Below, in pieces: positions 8,965 through 19,027 of a stretch of DNA of 64,000 nt. The notes beneath the pieces are model-generated. The model made no database searches. It was not told the origin of the DNA and saw nothing but the letters and a program-made list of their open reading frames with translations. Positions within the stretch are counted from its first letter, which is position 1. Each line of letters begins with the position of its first letter. Origin of the DNA: Hyphomicrobiales bacterium (GTDB lineage Bacteria; Pseudomonadota; Alphaproteobacteria; Rhizobiales; Rhizobiaceae). The stretch is taken from the NCBI GenBank assembly GCA_900469445.1, contig UBXM01000001.1, forward strand, positions 305,358 to 369,357. The letters run 5' to 3'. The position numbers were made by a program, and so were the translations under genes.

Positions 8965-9909
8965 TCAGGACGCAAGCGCTTGCTGCTGCATCTCCACGGC
9001 AACCAAACGATCGCGGCCTCCGCGCTTGGCGTCGTAGAGCGCCTTGTCTGCCGAGGCGATCATGTCCTGAAAATCCGCTCGTCCGGGTTCGGCCATCGCA
9101 AGCCCGGCGCTGACGGTGAAATTCGCACAGGGATGCCCTTCCCAATTGAAGTCCACGCTGGAGAAATTGGCCCTGATCCGCTCGACGATTGCCATGGCCT
9201 GCCCGCTCTTCAGGTTCGGCAGAAACAGCACGAATTCCTCACCGCCCCAGCGTCCGGCGATATCCGAGGCGCGGATGGAACTGCGCAAGACCTCGGAAAA
9301 GCAGGTGATGACCTCGTCTCCCGCATCGTGCCCGAAACGGTCGTTGACCCCCTTGAAGCCATCGAGATCGAAGATCACCATGGAGGAATGATTGGCGACA
9401 TTCGCGCCTGCGCTCTGCAACACATTGGCGCGAAACGCCCGGCGATTGAGAAGACCGCTGAGGCTGTCGGTTTCGGCCAGGCGCTTGAGATCGTTCTGGT
9501 AGCGGACGTGGTCGGAAATATCCCGGATCACCGCCACCATCATCGGCTCTCCAGCGGCGGACGTTCTCAGGATCGTGATTCCGAGATTGATCTCCACCCC
9601 ATCCAGGCGACGGCCGACGATCGTGGTGCTTCTCTGCCCCATGTATCGCGCCTCGGTATTACCCGACTGAAAACTGGCCACTAACTTCTGGTGGAAACCA
9701 TGGACGCGCTCCGGCAGAAGGACTTCCAGAGGTTTGTCGAGTAACTCTCCGCTCTGCCAACCGAAAATGCTTTCGGTCGCAGGATTACAGAGGCGAATTA
9801 TCCCGTGGTCATCGATACCGATAATGCCATCGGCGATTTCAAAGACGATCTTCCTGTAGATATCCTGGGAGGCTGGAATCAGTGAGGCAATCGATGCTCT
9901 CTTGGTCAT
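8965..9909 (-). CDS. PAS-GGDEF diguanylate cyclase
   Basis: The 314-residue soluble protein has an N-terminal PAS domain (residues about 15-125: IVFEIADGIIGIDDHGIIRL, then NPATESIFGW) and a PAC-like tail (MMVAVIRDISDH). A GGDEF domain with DLDGFKGVNDRFGHDAGD and the intact GGEEF motif follows. An RxSD-type inhibitory site appears upstream of GGEEF (SSIRASDIAGRWGGEEF). It should make c-di-GMP in response to a ligand or redox signal sensed by PAS. ATG 9909 is chosen over an in-frame start at 9951, which would add 14 residues of low-complexity sequence. It is divergent from xdhC. Confidence 0.87.
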   Translation of the reverse strand: MTKRASIASLIPASQDIYRKIVFEIADGIIGIDDHGIIRLCNPATESIFGWQSGELLDKPLEVLLPERVHGFHQKLVASFQSGNTEARYMGQRSTTIVGRRLDGVEINLGITILRTSAAGEPMMVAVIRDISDHVRYQNDLKRLAETDSLSGLLNRRAFRANVLQSAGANVANHSSMVIFDLDGFKGVNDRFGHDAGDEVITCFSEVLRSSIRASDIAGRWGGEEFVLFLPNLKSGQAMAIVERIRANFSSVDFNWEGHPCANFTVSAGLAMAEPGRADFQDMIASADKALYDAKRGGRDRLVAVEMQQQALAS

Positions 9910-10040
9910 AGTATCCCGTCGTCTATTGGGCGGTCGCGGTATAATTATCAAACATCAATCTGACGCAGTGCGACAACTAGGGCGAAATTACTGATATATT
10001 TTTAATAGATTTGCGCCTTTGCACAGGAAGAGCCTTGAAA

Positions 10041-10076
10041 GGCCCGCAAAACACCGGGCCAAAAGTGTGATACACT
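10041..10076 (+). promoter_or_regulatory. Two hairpins in the xdhC leader
   Basis: GGCCCG (10041-10046) pairs with CGGGCC (10055-10060), and AGTGT (10064-10068) pairs with ACACT (10072-10076), just before the xdhC start. Immediately upstream is GCCTTGAAAGGC (10032-10043), which resembles GCCTTTGAAAGGC in the xdhA leader and overlaps the first stem, so the two pairings exclude each other. This could be regulatory; no T-run marks it as a terminator. Confidence 0.35.
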
Positions 10077-10103
10077 CGATTGTGAAGGTGATATGATCGA
10101 CGC

Positions 10104-10958
10104 ATGAGCGAACCCTCCCTCTCCGCCTTTCTCGCATGCAACAGATCCGTTCTTGTCGACGTCATCGAGGCCAAGGGCTCGACGCCGCGCGAAGCCGGCA
10201 CCTACATGCTGGTCGGGGATGAGGCGATATGGGGCACGATCGGCGGCGGCCAGTTCGAATATATGGCGATAGACAATGCCCGCGCGATCCTGAAAGGCGG
10301 CGGCGAAAAGGATATGGACATTCCGCTTGGCCCCGAAATCGGCCAGTGCTGCGGCGGACGCACGAAACTCCGCTTCACTCTCGTGACCTCTCAGATCGCG
10401 GAGATGCTGCAAGATCGACTGGTCCGCGAACGGGATGACCGCCCCGCCGTCTTCCTGTTCGGATCAGGCCATGTCGGGCTCGCACTTGCAAGGGCACTGG
10501 CACCCCTGCCCTTTGCCGTGACGGTGGTCGAGACCCGCAAGGAGGCGTTGCAAAACCTGCCCGCAGGCGTGACATCGCGCCTGACCAGTATGCCTGAAGC
10601 CTCGGTGGATGACATTGCGCCCGGCGGAGCCGCGGTCATCCTCACGCATGATCATGCGCTGGATTTCCTGATCGCCGAACGTGCCTTGAAAAGGTCTGAC
10701 CTCGCTTATGTCGGCATGATCGGATCGGCCACCAAACGGGCGACCTTCTCCCACTGGCTGGATCGGCAAGAGGGCGAAAACATCACGAAGCGCGAGAATG
10801 CCGTCATGATGTCCCGCCTCATCCTGCCGATCGGCGGCTCGGCCGTCCGCGACAAGCGCCCGGAAGTGATCGCGGCCCTGGTTGCGGCCGAGCTTTTGCA
10901 GCGAGTGCCGCCAGCCATGTCGAATACGAGGTTGGAGCGACAGGTCGCGGCCGACTGA
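10104..10958 (+). CDS. xdhC: Xanthine dehydrogenase accessory protein XdhC
   Basis: XdhC binds molybdenum cofactor, promotes its sulfuration and hands it to XdhB. The 284-residue protein has the XdhC/CoxI N-terminal domain (VLVDVIEAKGSTPREAGTYM, GTIGGGQFE, the conserved QCCGGR) and a C-terminal Rossmann-like domain (VFLFGSGHVGLALARALAPL, ILTHDHALD, YVGMIGSATKR). It is separated from xdhAB by an acetyltransferase and a divergent cyclase gene, an arrangement less compact than a usual xdhABC operon. Confidence 0.94.
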   Translation: MSEPSLSAFLACNRSVLVDVIEAKGSTPREAGTYMLVGDEAIWGTIGGGQFEYMAIDNARAILKGGGEKDMDIPLGPEIGQCCGGRTKLRFTLVTSQIAEMLQDRLVRERDDRPAVFLFGSGHVGLALARALAPLPFAVTVVETRKEALQNLPAGVTSRLTSMPEASVDDIAPGGAAVILTHDHALDFLIAERALKRSDLAYVGMIGSATKRATFSHWLDRQEGENITKRENAVMMSRLILPIGGSAVRDKRPEVIAALVAAELLQRVPPAMSNTRLERQVAAD

Positions 10959-10970
10959 GCTTTTATCGCC

Positions 10971-11204
10971 TCACAGCGAGTGCGGTCGCTGGTCGATGAG
11001 CTTCCATGCCCTGGAGCGCGGCGAGCGATCGACCGTGCTGGGCGAGGTCCGCCCGTCGAGCATGCCTAGATCGCGCAGGTCGTGTTCGCTCAGAGCCTCG
11101 TCGTCGGCGCGGTTGGCGGCACTGGCGAGAAATAGCGCGCCAGCCAGATTTTCAGTCGTGAATTTCAGGCGCAGAAAGCCTGCCAGCAAACCATGGGTCA
11201 TGGT
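10971..11204 (-). CDS. DUF1127 domain small protein
   Basis: The 77-residue product carries the DUF1127 core: LSEHDLRDLGMLDGR, the LSD-x-x-LxDxG-type C-terminal helix. DUF1127 proteins are small, often Arg-rich and multi-copy in Rhizobiales; some bind RNA and affect phosphate and carbon metabolism. The frame is open upstream, but ATG 11204 follows AGAGGAGATGCGACC, a clear ribosome site, and begins the hydrophobic MTHGLLAGF stretch. It is divergent from the LysR gene. Confidence 0.75.
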   Translation of the reverse strand, partial: TMTHGLLAGFLRLKFTTENLAGALFLASAANRADDEALSEHDLRDLGMLDGRTSPSTVDRSPRSRAWKLIDQRPHSL

Positions 11205-11316
11205 CGCATCTCCTCTTTTCATCATCACTGAATTGATGTCTATGATTGGAGAATGCGCTCGATTATGATGGATTTCCAACGAAACATCCGTCTGCATGCA
11301 TAAAGAGATTTGATCC

Positions 11317-12213
11317 ATGAAGATGTCGAAGCAATTTCCGCTGAATGCGCTGCGGGTCTTCGAGACAGCGGCACGGCGCATGAGCTTTACCAAGGCCGGC
11401 GAGGAGCTGGGCCTGACCCAGACGGCGGTGAGTTACCAGATCAAGCTGCTGGAAGACACGCTGGGCGAACAGCTCTTCCTGCGCCGGCCGCGGCAGGTGA
11501 CGCTGACGGATGCCGGCGCGCGCCTTGCGCCAAAAATATCGGAAGCCTTCGGCATCATGAATGAGGCGCTGGCGGGCATGACGGATCAGTCGGAAAGCAC
11601 GCTAATCATTCATACGACCGCGACATTTGCCGCCCGCTGGCTCGCCCATCATCTCGTCACCTTCCAGCTGGAAAATCCGGGCATCGCCGTGCGGCTCGAA
11701 ACCTCTCAGGACATTGTCGACTTCACCCGTACCGAGGGGGACGTGGCGATCCGCAGCGGCAACGGAAAGTGGCCGGGGCTGAAGGCGCATTTTCTCATGA
11801 AGAGCGATTTTACCCCGATGCTGAGCCCGGGCCTGGCGGACACGATCGGCGGCGTTCACGAGCCGGCGGATATTCTGAAGCTGAGGATCATCGATCCCGG
11901 CGATATCTGGTGGCCGCTCTGGCTGAAGGCGGCAGGCCTCGATGAAGCCGATCTGAAGGGACGTCCGCTCAGCCGTTTCGGCGCCCAGACATTCGAGGCC
12001 GCAGCCGCGGTGGCCGGTCAGGGCGTCGCGATCCTCAAGCCGGAATTCTACACCGACGACGTGGCGCTCGGCCGTCTGATCCAGCCCTTCGAACTAAGGG
12101 CGACGGATGGCAGCGACTACTGGTTCGCCTATCCAGAAGCGCGCAGGCATTCGAGGAAGATAACCGCCTTCCGCGACTTCATGCGCAAGATGATGCCGAC
12201 ATTTCGGGACTGA
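11317..12213 (+). CDS. LysR-family regulator (GcvA-like), possible purine regulator
   Basis: The 298-residue protein has an N-terminal winged helix-turn-helix (residues about 5-65: FPLNALRVFETAARRMSFTK, AGEELGLTQTAVSYQIKLLE) and a LysR substrate-binding domain. The pattern FLRRPRQVTLTDAG and the later WWPLWLKAAG and FEAAAAVAGQGVAI stretches resemble the GcvA/AmpR branch. It lies between xdhC and puuD on the same strand and is divergent from the DUF1127 gene. A role in controlling xanthine and urate catabolism is inferred from position only. Confidence 0.88.
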   Translation: MKMSKQFPLNALRVFETAARRMSFTKAGEELGLTQTAVSYQIKLLEDTLGEQLFLRRPRQVTLTDAGARLAPKISEAFGIMNEALAGMTDQSESTLIIHTTATFAARWLAHHLVTFQLENPGIAVRLETSQDIVDFTRTEGDVAIRSGNGKWPGLKAHFLMKSDFTPMLSPGLADTIGGVHEPADILKLRIIDPGDIWWPLWLKAAGLDEADLKGRPLSRFGAQTFEAAAAVAGQGVAILKPEFYTDDVALGRLIQPFELRATDGSDYWFAYPEARRHSRKITAFRDFMRKMMPTFRD

Positions 12214-12226
12214 GCGAAAGGCCCGC

Positions 12227-12598
12227 TCAAAACCCCATGTCCGGCGCATAGAAACAGCGCAGCGTATCTTCCGTCGGATAGAGGCAGAGGTGATATTCCT
12301 CGTCCTTGGAGCGGCGCGCCTCGCTCTGCGGCATGGTGAAATGGTGGGGTCTGGTGATCAACCGGTGATCGCCCGGGCCGAGCGAGATCTCATAGCCTTG
12401 GCTGGTGATCCTCACATTGCGTGTCGAGATCATCTGGCAGTCGCCGCTCCTGGAATCGCCATTGCAGCAATAGCCGTCATATTTCCACGTCCCGCCCTTG
12501 ACGCTGTGGGCCTCGTGGGCGCCGGCGGGAAAAAGCCCCGCACCGAGGAAAAACGCAATCATCACACCGTTAAGAATGCATCGCCTGTCTTTGGGCAT
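12227..12598 (-). CDS. Small secreted hypothetical protein
   Basis: The 123-residue product has a signal peptide (residues about 8-28, ending FPAGAHE) and a mature part with six cysteines (YCCNGD, GDCQMI, HLCLYP, LRCFYA). The spacing suggests a small disulfide-stabilised periplasmic fold. I do not recognise the family, though proteins with the WKYDGYCCNGDS pattern seem widespread in Rhizobiales. GGAG lies nine bases before the ATG. It is convergent with the LysR gene and has no evident partner. Confidence 0.65.
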   Translation of the reverse strand: MPKDRRCILNGVMIAFFLGAGLFPAGAHEAHSVKGGTWKYDGYCCNGDSRSGDCQMISTRNVRITSQGYEISLGPGDHRLITRPHHFTMPQSEARRSKDEEYHLCLYPTEDTLRCFYAPDMGF

Positions 12599-12920
12599 CA
12601 GCCTGTTCTCCGTTGATGGATGCCATCTCCGGCGGCGTGCGGACGCAATACCCCGGCACCGCCGGCTGAATTTGCAATCGCTACAATAGCCGAGTCGCCT
12701 TAGCCGGCTAAGCCCTTACCGGTGCGACGCGCAAATTATATTTTAGCAACAGCAAATATTCTTGGTGGACGCGCGTGAACGCCCGGCAGGTTTGCGAGGT
12801 TCCATCGAGGGAACAAAATCAGGCCGCGCACCGGACCGAATGCACCTGCTGAAGAGTTGAGTTCCGGTGATTGGAAACATCCCCTATCCTCGCAAGCAAG
12901 CCGGAAAGGAAGGAAGATAG
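12599..12920. other. Intergenic region with a 14-bp palindrome
   Basis: No gene is seen in these 322 bases between divergent transcription units. The only marked structure is the perfect palindrome CTTAGCCGGCTAAG at 12699-12712, about 210 bases before the carboxypeptidase start. It could be an operator half-way between the two promoters. The stretch 12730-12760 is AT-rich and may hold a promoter. Confidence 0.4.
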
Positions 12921-14438
12921 ATGCGAGCCCCGTGGTACACGATTGCAAGTCTGGTTCTGCTAGTCCTGATCGGAAACCCTGCCTATGCGCAGGACCCCAC
13001 TCCTGCACCGGACAAAGCGCCGAAAGGCGAAACCTCGTCGATATTCGACCTGATCCCCGCCGACGCATCGACCGATCATGTGCTGAAGACACCCGGCGGC
13101 GATATCCGCTACACCGCCACGGCCGGAACGATCGACCTCTTCGGCCAGACCGGCACGAGAAATGCAAAGATCTTCTATACCGCCTATACCGTGCCGGACG
13201 CGAAAAAACCGCGTCCCCTCACCTTCGTCTTCAACGGCGGACCGGGGGCGGCCTCCGCCTATCTGCATCTCGGCATGATGGGACCGCGGGTCGCCAGCCT
13301 CGGCGGCGGACAAGACGGCACCATGCCGGTACTTGAAGATAATCCGTCGAGCTGGATCGGCTTCACCGACCTCGTTTTCATCGATCCTGTCGGGACCGGC
13401 TGGAGCCGCGCCGCAGCCGATGCACAGGACGGATTTTACGGTGTCCGGCAGGATGCCGAGAGCCTGGCAAAATTCATCGCCCTCTACACCCAGAAAAACG
13501 GCCGCCTCCCCTCGCCCAAATATCTCGTCGGGGAAAGTTATGGCGGCTTCCGCTCCGCCAAGGTCGCCAAGGCGCTGAAGGACAGCCAGGGAATTCTCGT
13601 GTCGGGCATCGTCATGGTTTCACCGCTGATCGATGGCCGTTTCTTGATGACGGCCGACTCCGATCCGATCACCGCCGCCCTTCTTTTGCCGTCACTGGCG
13701 GCATCCGAACTCGAGCGGACAGGCACATTCGCGCCGGAAAAGGTGCTGGAGGCCGAAGCCTATGCGATGAGCACCTATCTCGTGTCGCTTGCAGGTGCCG
13801 CCCCATCAGGCGAGGAAGCCGATGCGCTGTATTCGCGCGTGGCGGGCCTCACCGGACTGCCACGCGACGTGGTCGAGCGCACCCGCGGTTTCGTCGGCTC
13901 GCTCTATAGGACGCAATCTGCCGGAGAAGGCCGGGTCGTCAGCGTCTATGACGGCGCGGAAATGTCGGCCGATGCCTATCCCGAACGGGCGCATGTCACC
14001 AACGACGATTCCGTTCTCGACGGATATACCCGCGCCTATGGCGCCCTCTTTGCTGCCTATGCCAGAAACGAGCTGCGCTTCGAGACCGAGATGACCTATA
14101 CGCTGCTGAGCACCGAGGTGAACCGCAAATGGGATTGGGACGGCCGGCGCTCCACGGCCAGCGCATCCGACGACATACGCGACCTGCTCTCCGTAATCCC
14201 CTCGTTCCGATTGTCCGTCCTGCATGGCTATAGCGACATCCTGACCCCTTACGGGGTTTCGAAATTCATCCTCAACCATCTGCCGGAACAGCTCGCGAAG
14301 GGCCGCACGGAGCTCAAACTCTATCGCGGTGGCCACATGTTCTACAGCGACCCCGATTCGCGGCTAAAGGCGAACGAAGACATGCGGTCGTTTTACGAAG
14401 CAGAAGCGCCCGTCGAGGCCAGGCCTCCCCGCGGCTAG
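12921..14438 (+). CDS. Peptidase S10 (serine carboxypeptidase) family protein
   Basis: The 505-residue protein has a signal peptide (residues 1-24, ending AYAQ) and the S10 fold markers: FNGGPGAASAYLHLG (oxyanion-hole region), PVGTGWSRA, and the nucleophile serine in GESYGGFRS. The acid is probably in HGYSDILTPY and the histidine in RGGHMFYSD. It should act in the periplasm on C-terminal residues of peptides. AAGGAAGGAAG precedes the ATG. It is upstream of puuD on the same strand, but 119 bases and a strong hairpin separate them, and no functional link to purines is evident. Confidence 0.88.
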   Translation: MRAPWYTIASLVLLVLIGNPAYAQDPTPAPDKAPKGETSSIFDLIPADASTDHVLKTPGGDIRYTATAGTIDLFGQTGTRNAKIFYTAYTVPDAKKPRPLTFVFNGGPGAASAYLHLGMMGPRVASLGGGQDGTMPVLEDNPSSWIGFTDLVFIDPVGTGWSRAAADAQDGFYGVRQDAESLAKFIALYTQKNGRLPSPKYLVGESYGGFRSAKVAKALKDSQGILVSGIVMVSPLIDGRFLMTADSDPITAALLLPSLAASELERTGTFAPEKVLEAEAYAMSTYLVSLAGAAPSGEEADALYSRVAGLTGLPRDVVERTRGFVGSLYRTQSAGEGRVVSVYDGAEMSADAYPERAHVTNDDSVLDGYTRAYGALFAAYARNELRFETEMTYTLLSTEVNRKWDWDGRRSTASASDDIRDLLSVIPSFRLSVLHGYSDILTPYGVSKFILNHLPEQLAKGRTELKLYRGGHMFYSDPDSRLKANEDMRSFYEAEAPVEARPPRG

Positions 14439-14502
14439 ACGCCTATCCCGACACGAAGGGAGGCCGTTCTTTCATCCTGCGTCCTCCTGCCCCTTCCCTC
14501 GT

Positions 14503-14548
14503 CCCGTTTTTTTCCCCACACTCACGAGTCGGGAACAAAAAGAACGGG
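14503..14548 (+). promoter_or_regulatory. Long hairpin over the puuD ribosome-binding region
   Basis: CCCGTTTTTTTCCCC (14503-14517) is complementary to GGGAAC (14531-14536), AAAAAG (14537-14542) and AACGGG (14543-14548). The right arm contains the only purine-rich segment before ATG 14558, so folding would hide the ribosome site. A T-run inside the left arm could also let it act as a weak terminator for upstream transcription. The regulatory role is inferred. Confidence 0.45.
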
Positions 14549-14557
14549 AACAACCCA

Positions 14558-15787
14558 ATGTATGAATACGCCATAGCCTGGGAATGGCTGAGCTTTGCCG
14601 TGCGCTGGCTTCATGTGATCACGGCGATCGCCTGGATCGGCTCATCCTTCTATTTCATCGCACTTGATCTCGGGCTGGTAAAACGACCGCATCTGCCGCC
14701 GGGCGCCTATGGCGAGGAATGGCAGGTCCATGGCGGCGGTTTTTATCATATCCAGAAATATCTGGTTGCCCCGGCCCAGATGCCCGAACACCTGACATGG
14801 TTCAAATACGAGAGCTATTTCACCTGGCTGTCGGGCTTTCTGCTGCTCTGCATCGTTTATTATGGCGGCGCCGACCTCTTTCTCGTCGACCGCACGGTGA
14901 TGGAACTGGAAAACTGGCAGGCGATCTGTCTGTCGCTCGCCTCGCTGGGGGTCGGCTGGCTGTTCTACGACCAACTCTGCAAGTCTAAGCTCGGCAACAA
15001 TACCTGGGGTCTGATGATCCTGCTCTATATCCTGCTGGTCGCGATGGCCTGGGGTTATACGCAGATCTTCACCGGCCGCGCCGCCTTCCTGCATCTGGGC
15101 GCATTCACCGCCACGATCATGTCGGCCAACGTCTTTTTCATCATCATTCCCAACCAGAAGATCGTCGTCGCCGACCTGATCGCCGGGCGCACGCCGGATG
15201 CCAAATACGGTCGCATCGCCAAGCAGCGCTCATTGCACAACAACTACCTGACGCTGCCCGTCATCTTCTTCATGCTGTCGAACCACTATCCGCTGGCTTT
15301 CGGCACTGAGTTCAACTGGATCATCGCCGCGCTGGTCTTCCTGATGGGGGTCACCATCCGCCACTGGTTCAACACCACCCATGCCAGAAAGGGCAAACCG
15401 ACCTGGACATGGCTGGTGACGGTGATCCTGTTCATCCTCATCATCTGGCTGTCGACCGTGCCGAAAATACTGACCGGCGAGACGCAAACGGCGCTCTCCC
15501 CAGTCAGCCAGAAATTCGCCTCCAACGCCCATTTCGAGGCCGCCCGAGACGTGGTGATGGCCCGCTGCTCCATGTGCCATGCGGCCGAACCGGTCTGGGA
15601 CGGCGTACCCTTCACGCCAAAATCGGTGAAGCTCGAAACCGATGCGGAGATTGCCAGCCACGCACGGGAAATCTATATCCAGGCAGGAAGAAGCCATGCC
15701 ATGCCCCCGGGCAACGTGACCGATCTCACGCCGGACGAGCGCAAGCTCCTTGTTGCATGGTATGAAAGCGCCATCGCCTCGCAATAG
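14558..15787 (+). CDS. puuD: Urate hydroxylase PuuD (membrane urate oxidase with cytochrome c domain)
   Basis: This protein oxidises urate to 5-hydroxyisourate and passes electrons to the respiratory chain through a fused c-type haem, replacing soluble uricase. The N-terminal DUF989 region has about eight hydrophobic helices (for example residues 10-30, 79-97, 118-136 and 144-165). The C-terminal domain after about residue 310 carries the haem motif CSMCH and a distal Met in HAMPPGN. The length of 409 residues matches the family. The downstream guaD and the opposite-strand uraH/uraD/puuE genes complete the pathway to allantoin and beyond. Confidence 0.92.
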   Translation: MYEYAIAWEWLSFAVRWLHVITAIAWIGSSFYFIALDLGLVKRPHLPPGAYGEEWQVHGGGFYHIQKYLVAPAQMPEHLTWFKYESYFTWLSGFLLLCIVYYGGADLFLVDRTVMELENWQAICLSLASLGVGWLFYDQLCKSKLGNNTWGLMILLYILLVAMAWGYTQIFTGRAAFLHLGAFTATIMSANVFFIIIPNQKIVVADLIAGRTPDAKYGRIAKQRSLHNNYLTLPVIFFMLSNHYPLAFGTEFNWIIAALVFLMGVTIRHWFNTTHARKGKPTWTWLVTVILFILIIWLSTVPKILTGETQTALSPVSQKFASNAHFEAARDVVMARCSMCHAAEPVWDGVPFTPKSVKLETDAEIASHAREIYIQAGRSHAMPPGNVTDLTPDERKLLVAWYESAIASQ

Positions 15788-15808
15788 AATTCACCGACCA
15801 AGGTTCCC

Positions 15809-17119
<1,311 letters not shown>

Positions 17120-17123
17120 ACAA

Positions 17124-17405
17124 TCACCGCTTTTTCAAGCTCTGATAGACATCCGAATGATCTCTGCGGCCTACCGCGACGACGACAATGGTGATCCTTT
17201 CATCCTCGACGCGGTAGACCAGTCGAAACCCGGCGGAACGGAGTTTGATCTTGTAGTGATCCGGCATGCCGCGCAAAGCGTCGGCTTGCACTCTGGGCCG
17301 CTGCAGCCTTTCGGATAGCTTTCGCTTGAACTGCTCTCGCACGGTCGCGCCGAGCTTGTCCCATTCCTTTCGCGCTATCGGCAGAAATTCAAGCCTATAG
17401 GTCAT
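17124..17405 (-). CDS. relE: RelE/ParE-family toxin
   Basis: The 93-residue basic protein begins MTYRLEFLPIARKEWDKL and contains LRGMPDHYKIKLRSAGFRLVY and VVVAVGRRDHSDVY, the RelE fold with its C-terminal catalytic segment. RelE toxins cut mRNA in the ribosomal A site. ATG 17405 lies inside the end of the antitoxin gene (11-base overlap), the usual coupling. It follows guaD tail-to-tail and is unrelated to purine metabolism by function. Confidence 0.88.
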   Translation of the reverse strand: MTYRLEFLPIARKEWDKLGATVREQFKRKLSERLQRPRVQADALRGMPDHYKIKLRSAGFRLVYRVEDERITIVVVAVGRRDHSDVYQSLKKR

Positions 17406-17640
17406 TGAGATCGACCGGCACGCCCTTTTCGCCGGCACGCGCTTTGGCGATCTCGACAAGGGTCTGGTCGTCAAGCGCGTCGATCAAGGATTCGTAGGTA
17501 TCCGCTGGCACCATATAGGCCATCACCCGATTATGGTTGAGGATGGCGACGGCCCCACCCGCCGCACCATCGACCACCGCGGTCGGATTCTTCTTCAGAT
17601 CCGACACGCTGACCGCCATTTCCGCTTCCACACGCTGCAT
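17395..17640 (-). CDS. Phd/YefM-type antitoxin (RelB-like partner)
   Basis: The 81-residue product has the Phd/YefM N-terminal DNA-binding segment (MAVSVSDLKKNPTAVVDGA and ILNHNRVMAYMVPADTYESL) and an acidic C-terminus that should bind and neutralise the toxin encoded by the overlapping gene. ATG 17640 follows AAAGAGG at eight bases; in-frame starts at 17646 and 17649 overlap that site. The pair is probably autoregulated from the AT-rich gap shared with the divergent FMN dehydrogenase gene. Confidence 0.86.
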   Translation of the reverse strand: MQRVEAEMAVSVSDLKKNPTAVVDGAAGGAVAILNHNRVMAYMVPADTYESLIDALDDQTLVEIAKARAGEKGVPVDLNDL

Positions 17641-17824
17641 CGCCATCACCTCTTTCGGTCTGAAATTAGTTCTATTTATCGCACTTTTTTTGGTGCCTTA
17701 TATCAACTTTCAACAATACCGGCGAGTCCTGGCAAAAATTGACGAAAGCGCCGATTTTCTGTTTCCTCTCCGCATCGATATGCTACCTCTCGAAACGCAA
17801 TTTCAGGAGGAGGAACCCGTCATC

Positions 17825-18970
17825 ATGTCCAAGCCGCTTACCATCGCCGATCTGAAGACCAAGGCCCGTCGCCGGGTACCAAAGATGTTCTTCGATTATG
17901 CCGATAGCGGCGCGTGGACCGAAGGCACCTACCGTGCCAACGAGGATGATTTTTCCAGGATCAAGCTGCGCCAGCGCGTTCTGGTCGACATGACCAACCG
18001 TTCGCTGGCAACCACCATGGTCGGGCAGCATGCCTCGATGCCGGTGGCGCTCGCGCCGACGGGTCTCACCGGCATGCAGCATGCCGATGGCGAGATGCTG
18101 GCCGCCAAGGCTGCGGAAGAATTCGGCGTTCCATTCACGCTCTCGACCATGAGCATATGTTCCATCGAGGACGTCAAGTCGGTCACCAGCAAGCCTTTCT
18201 GGTTCCAGCTTTACGTGATGAAGGATCGCGGTTTCATCGAGCGGCTGATCGGCCGCGCCAAGGCAGCCGGCTGCGGTGCCCTCGTCGTCACCGCCGACCT
18301 GCAGATTCTGGGCCAGCGTCACAAGGATCTTCGCAACGGCCTCTCCGCACCGCCGAAATGGACGCTCAACAGCGCCTTTCAGCTGGCGACGAAACCCTTC
18401 TGGTGCCTGGACATGCTGCAGACCAAGCGCCGCGGTTTCGGCAATATCGTCGGCCATGCCAGCAACGTCTCGGATCTCTCCTCGCTGTCTGCCTGGACGG
18501 CGGAACAGTTCGACCCGCGCCTTTCCTGGGATGACATCCGCTGGATCAAGGACCTTTGGGGCGGCAAGCTGATCATCAAGGGCATCCTTGATGAAGAAGA
18601 TGCCCGTGCCGCAGCCGATACCGGCGCCGACGCCCTGATCGTTTCCAATCATGGTGGCCGCCAGCTCGACGGCGCCCCCTCCTCGATCTCGATGCTGCCG
18701 AAGATCGTCGACGCGGTCGGCGACCGCATGGAGGTGCATTTCGACGGCGGCATCCGCTCCGGCCAGGACGTGCTGAAGGCCGTCGCACTCGGCGCCAAAG
18801 GCACCTATATCGGCCGCCCCTTCCTTTATGGCCTCGGCGCCATGGGCAAGCCGGGCGTGACGGCAGCGCTTGAAATAATCCGCAAGGAAATGGATATCAC
18901 CATGGCGCTGTGCGGCAAGCGCGACATCAAGGATTGCGGCGCAAATATCATCGCCTCCTCGCCCTTCTGA
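17825..18970 (+). CDS. lldD: FMN-dependent alpha-hydroxy-acid dehydrogenase (L-lactate dehydrogenase LldD type)
   Basis: The 381-residue enzyme oxidises L-lactate or a similar 2-hydroxy acid using FMN and passes electrons to the quinone pool. Seen motifs are FDYADSGAWTEGTYRAN, the FMN contacts APTGLTGMQH, STMSICSIEDV and FQLYVMKDR, and the catalytic His region SNHGGRQLDGAPSS. The phosphate-binding DGGIRSGQDVLKAVALGAKG and GRPFLYGLGA follow. AGGAGGAGG precedes ATG 17825; the frame extends upstream to 17537 through the antitoxin region without homology. Substrate specificity is not certain. Confidence 0.88.
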   Translation: MSKPLTIADLKTKARRRVPKMFFDYADSGAWTEGTYRANEDDFSRIKLRQRVLVDMTNRSLATTMVGQHASMPVALAPTGLTGMQHADGEMLAAKAAEEFGVPFTLSTMSICSIEDVKSVTSKPFWFQLYVMKDRGFIERLIGRAKAAGCGALVVTADLQILGQRHKDLRNGLSAPPKWTLNSAFQLATKPFWCLDMLQTKRRGFGNIVGHASNVSDLSSLSAWTAEQFDPRLSWDDIRWIKDLWGGKLIIKGILDEEDARAAADTGADALIVSNHGGRQLDGAPSSISMLPKIVDAVGDRMEVHFDGGIRSGQDVLKAVALGAKGTYIGRPFLYGLGAMGKPGVTAALEIIRKEMDITMALCGKRDIKDCGANIIASSPF

Positions 18971-19027
18971 TTTGGGAGGCCGCCCGAAACCGGCTAGGGT
19001 GCCCCGATCAGCGGATCGGGGGACAGC

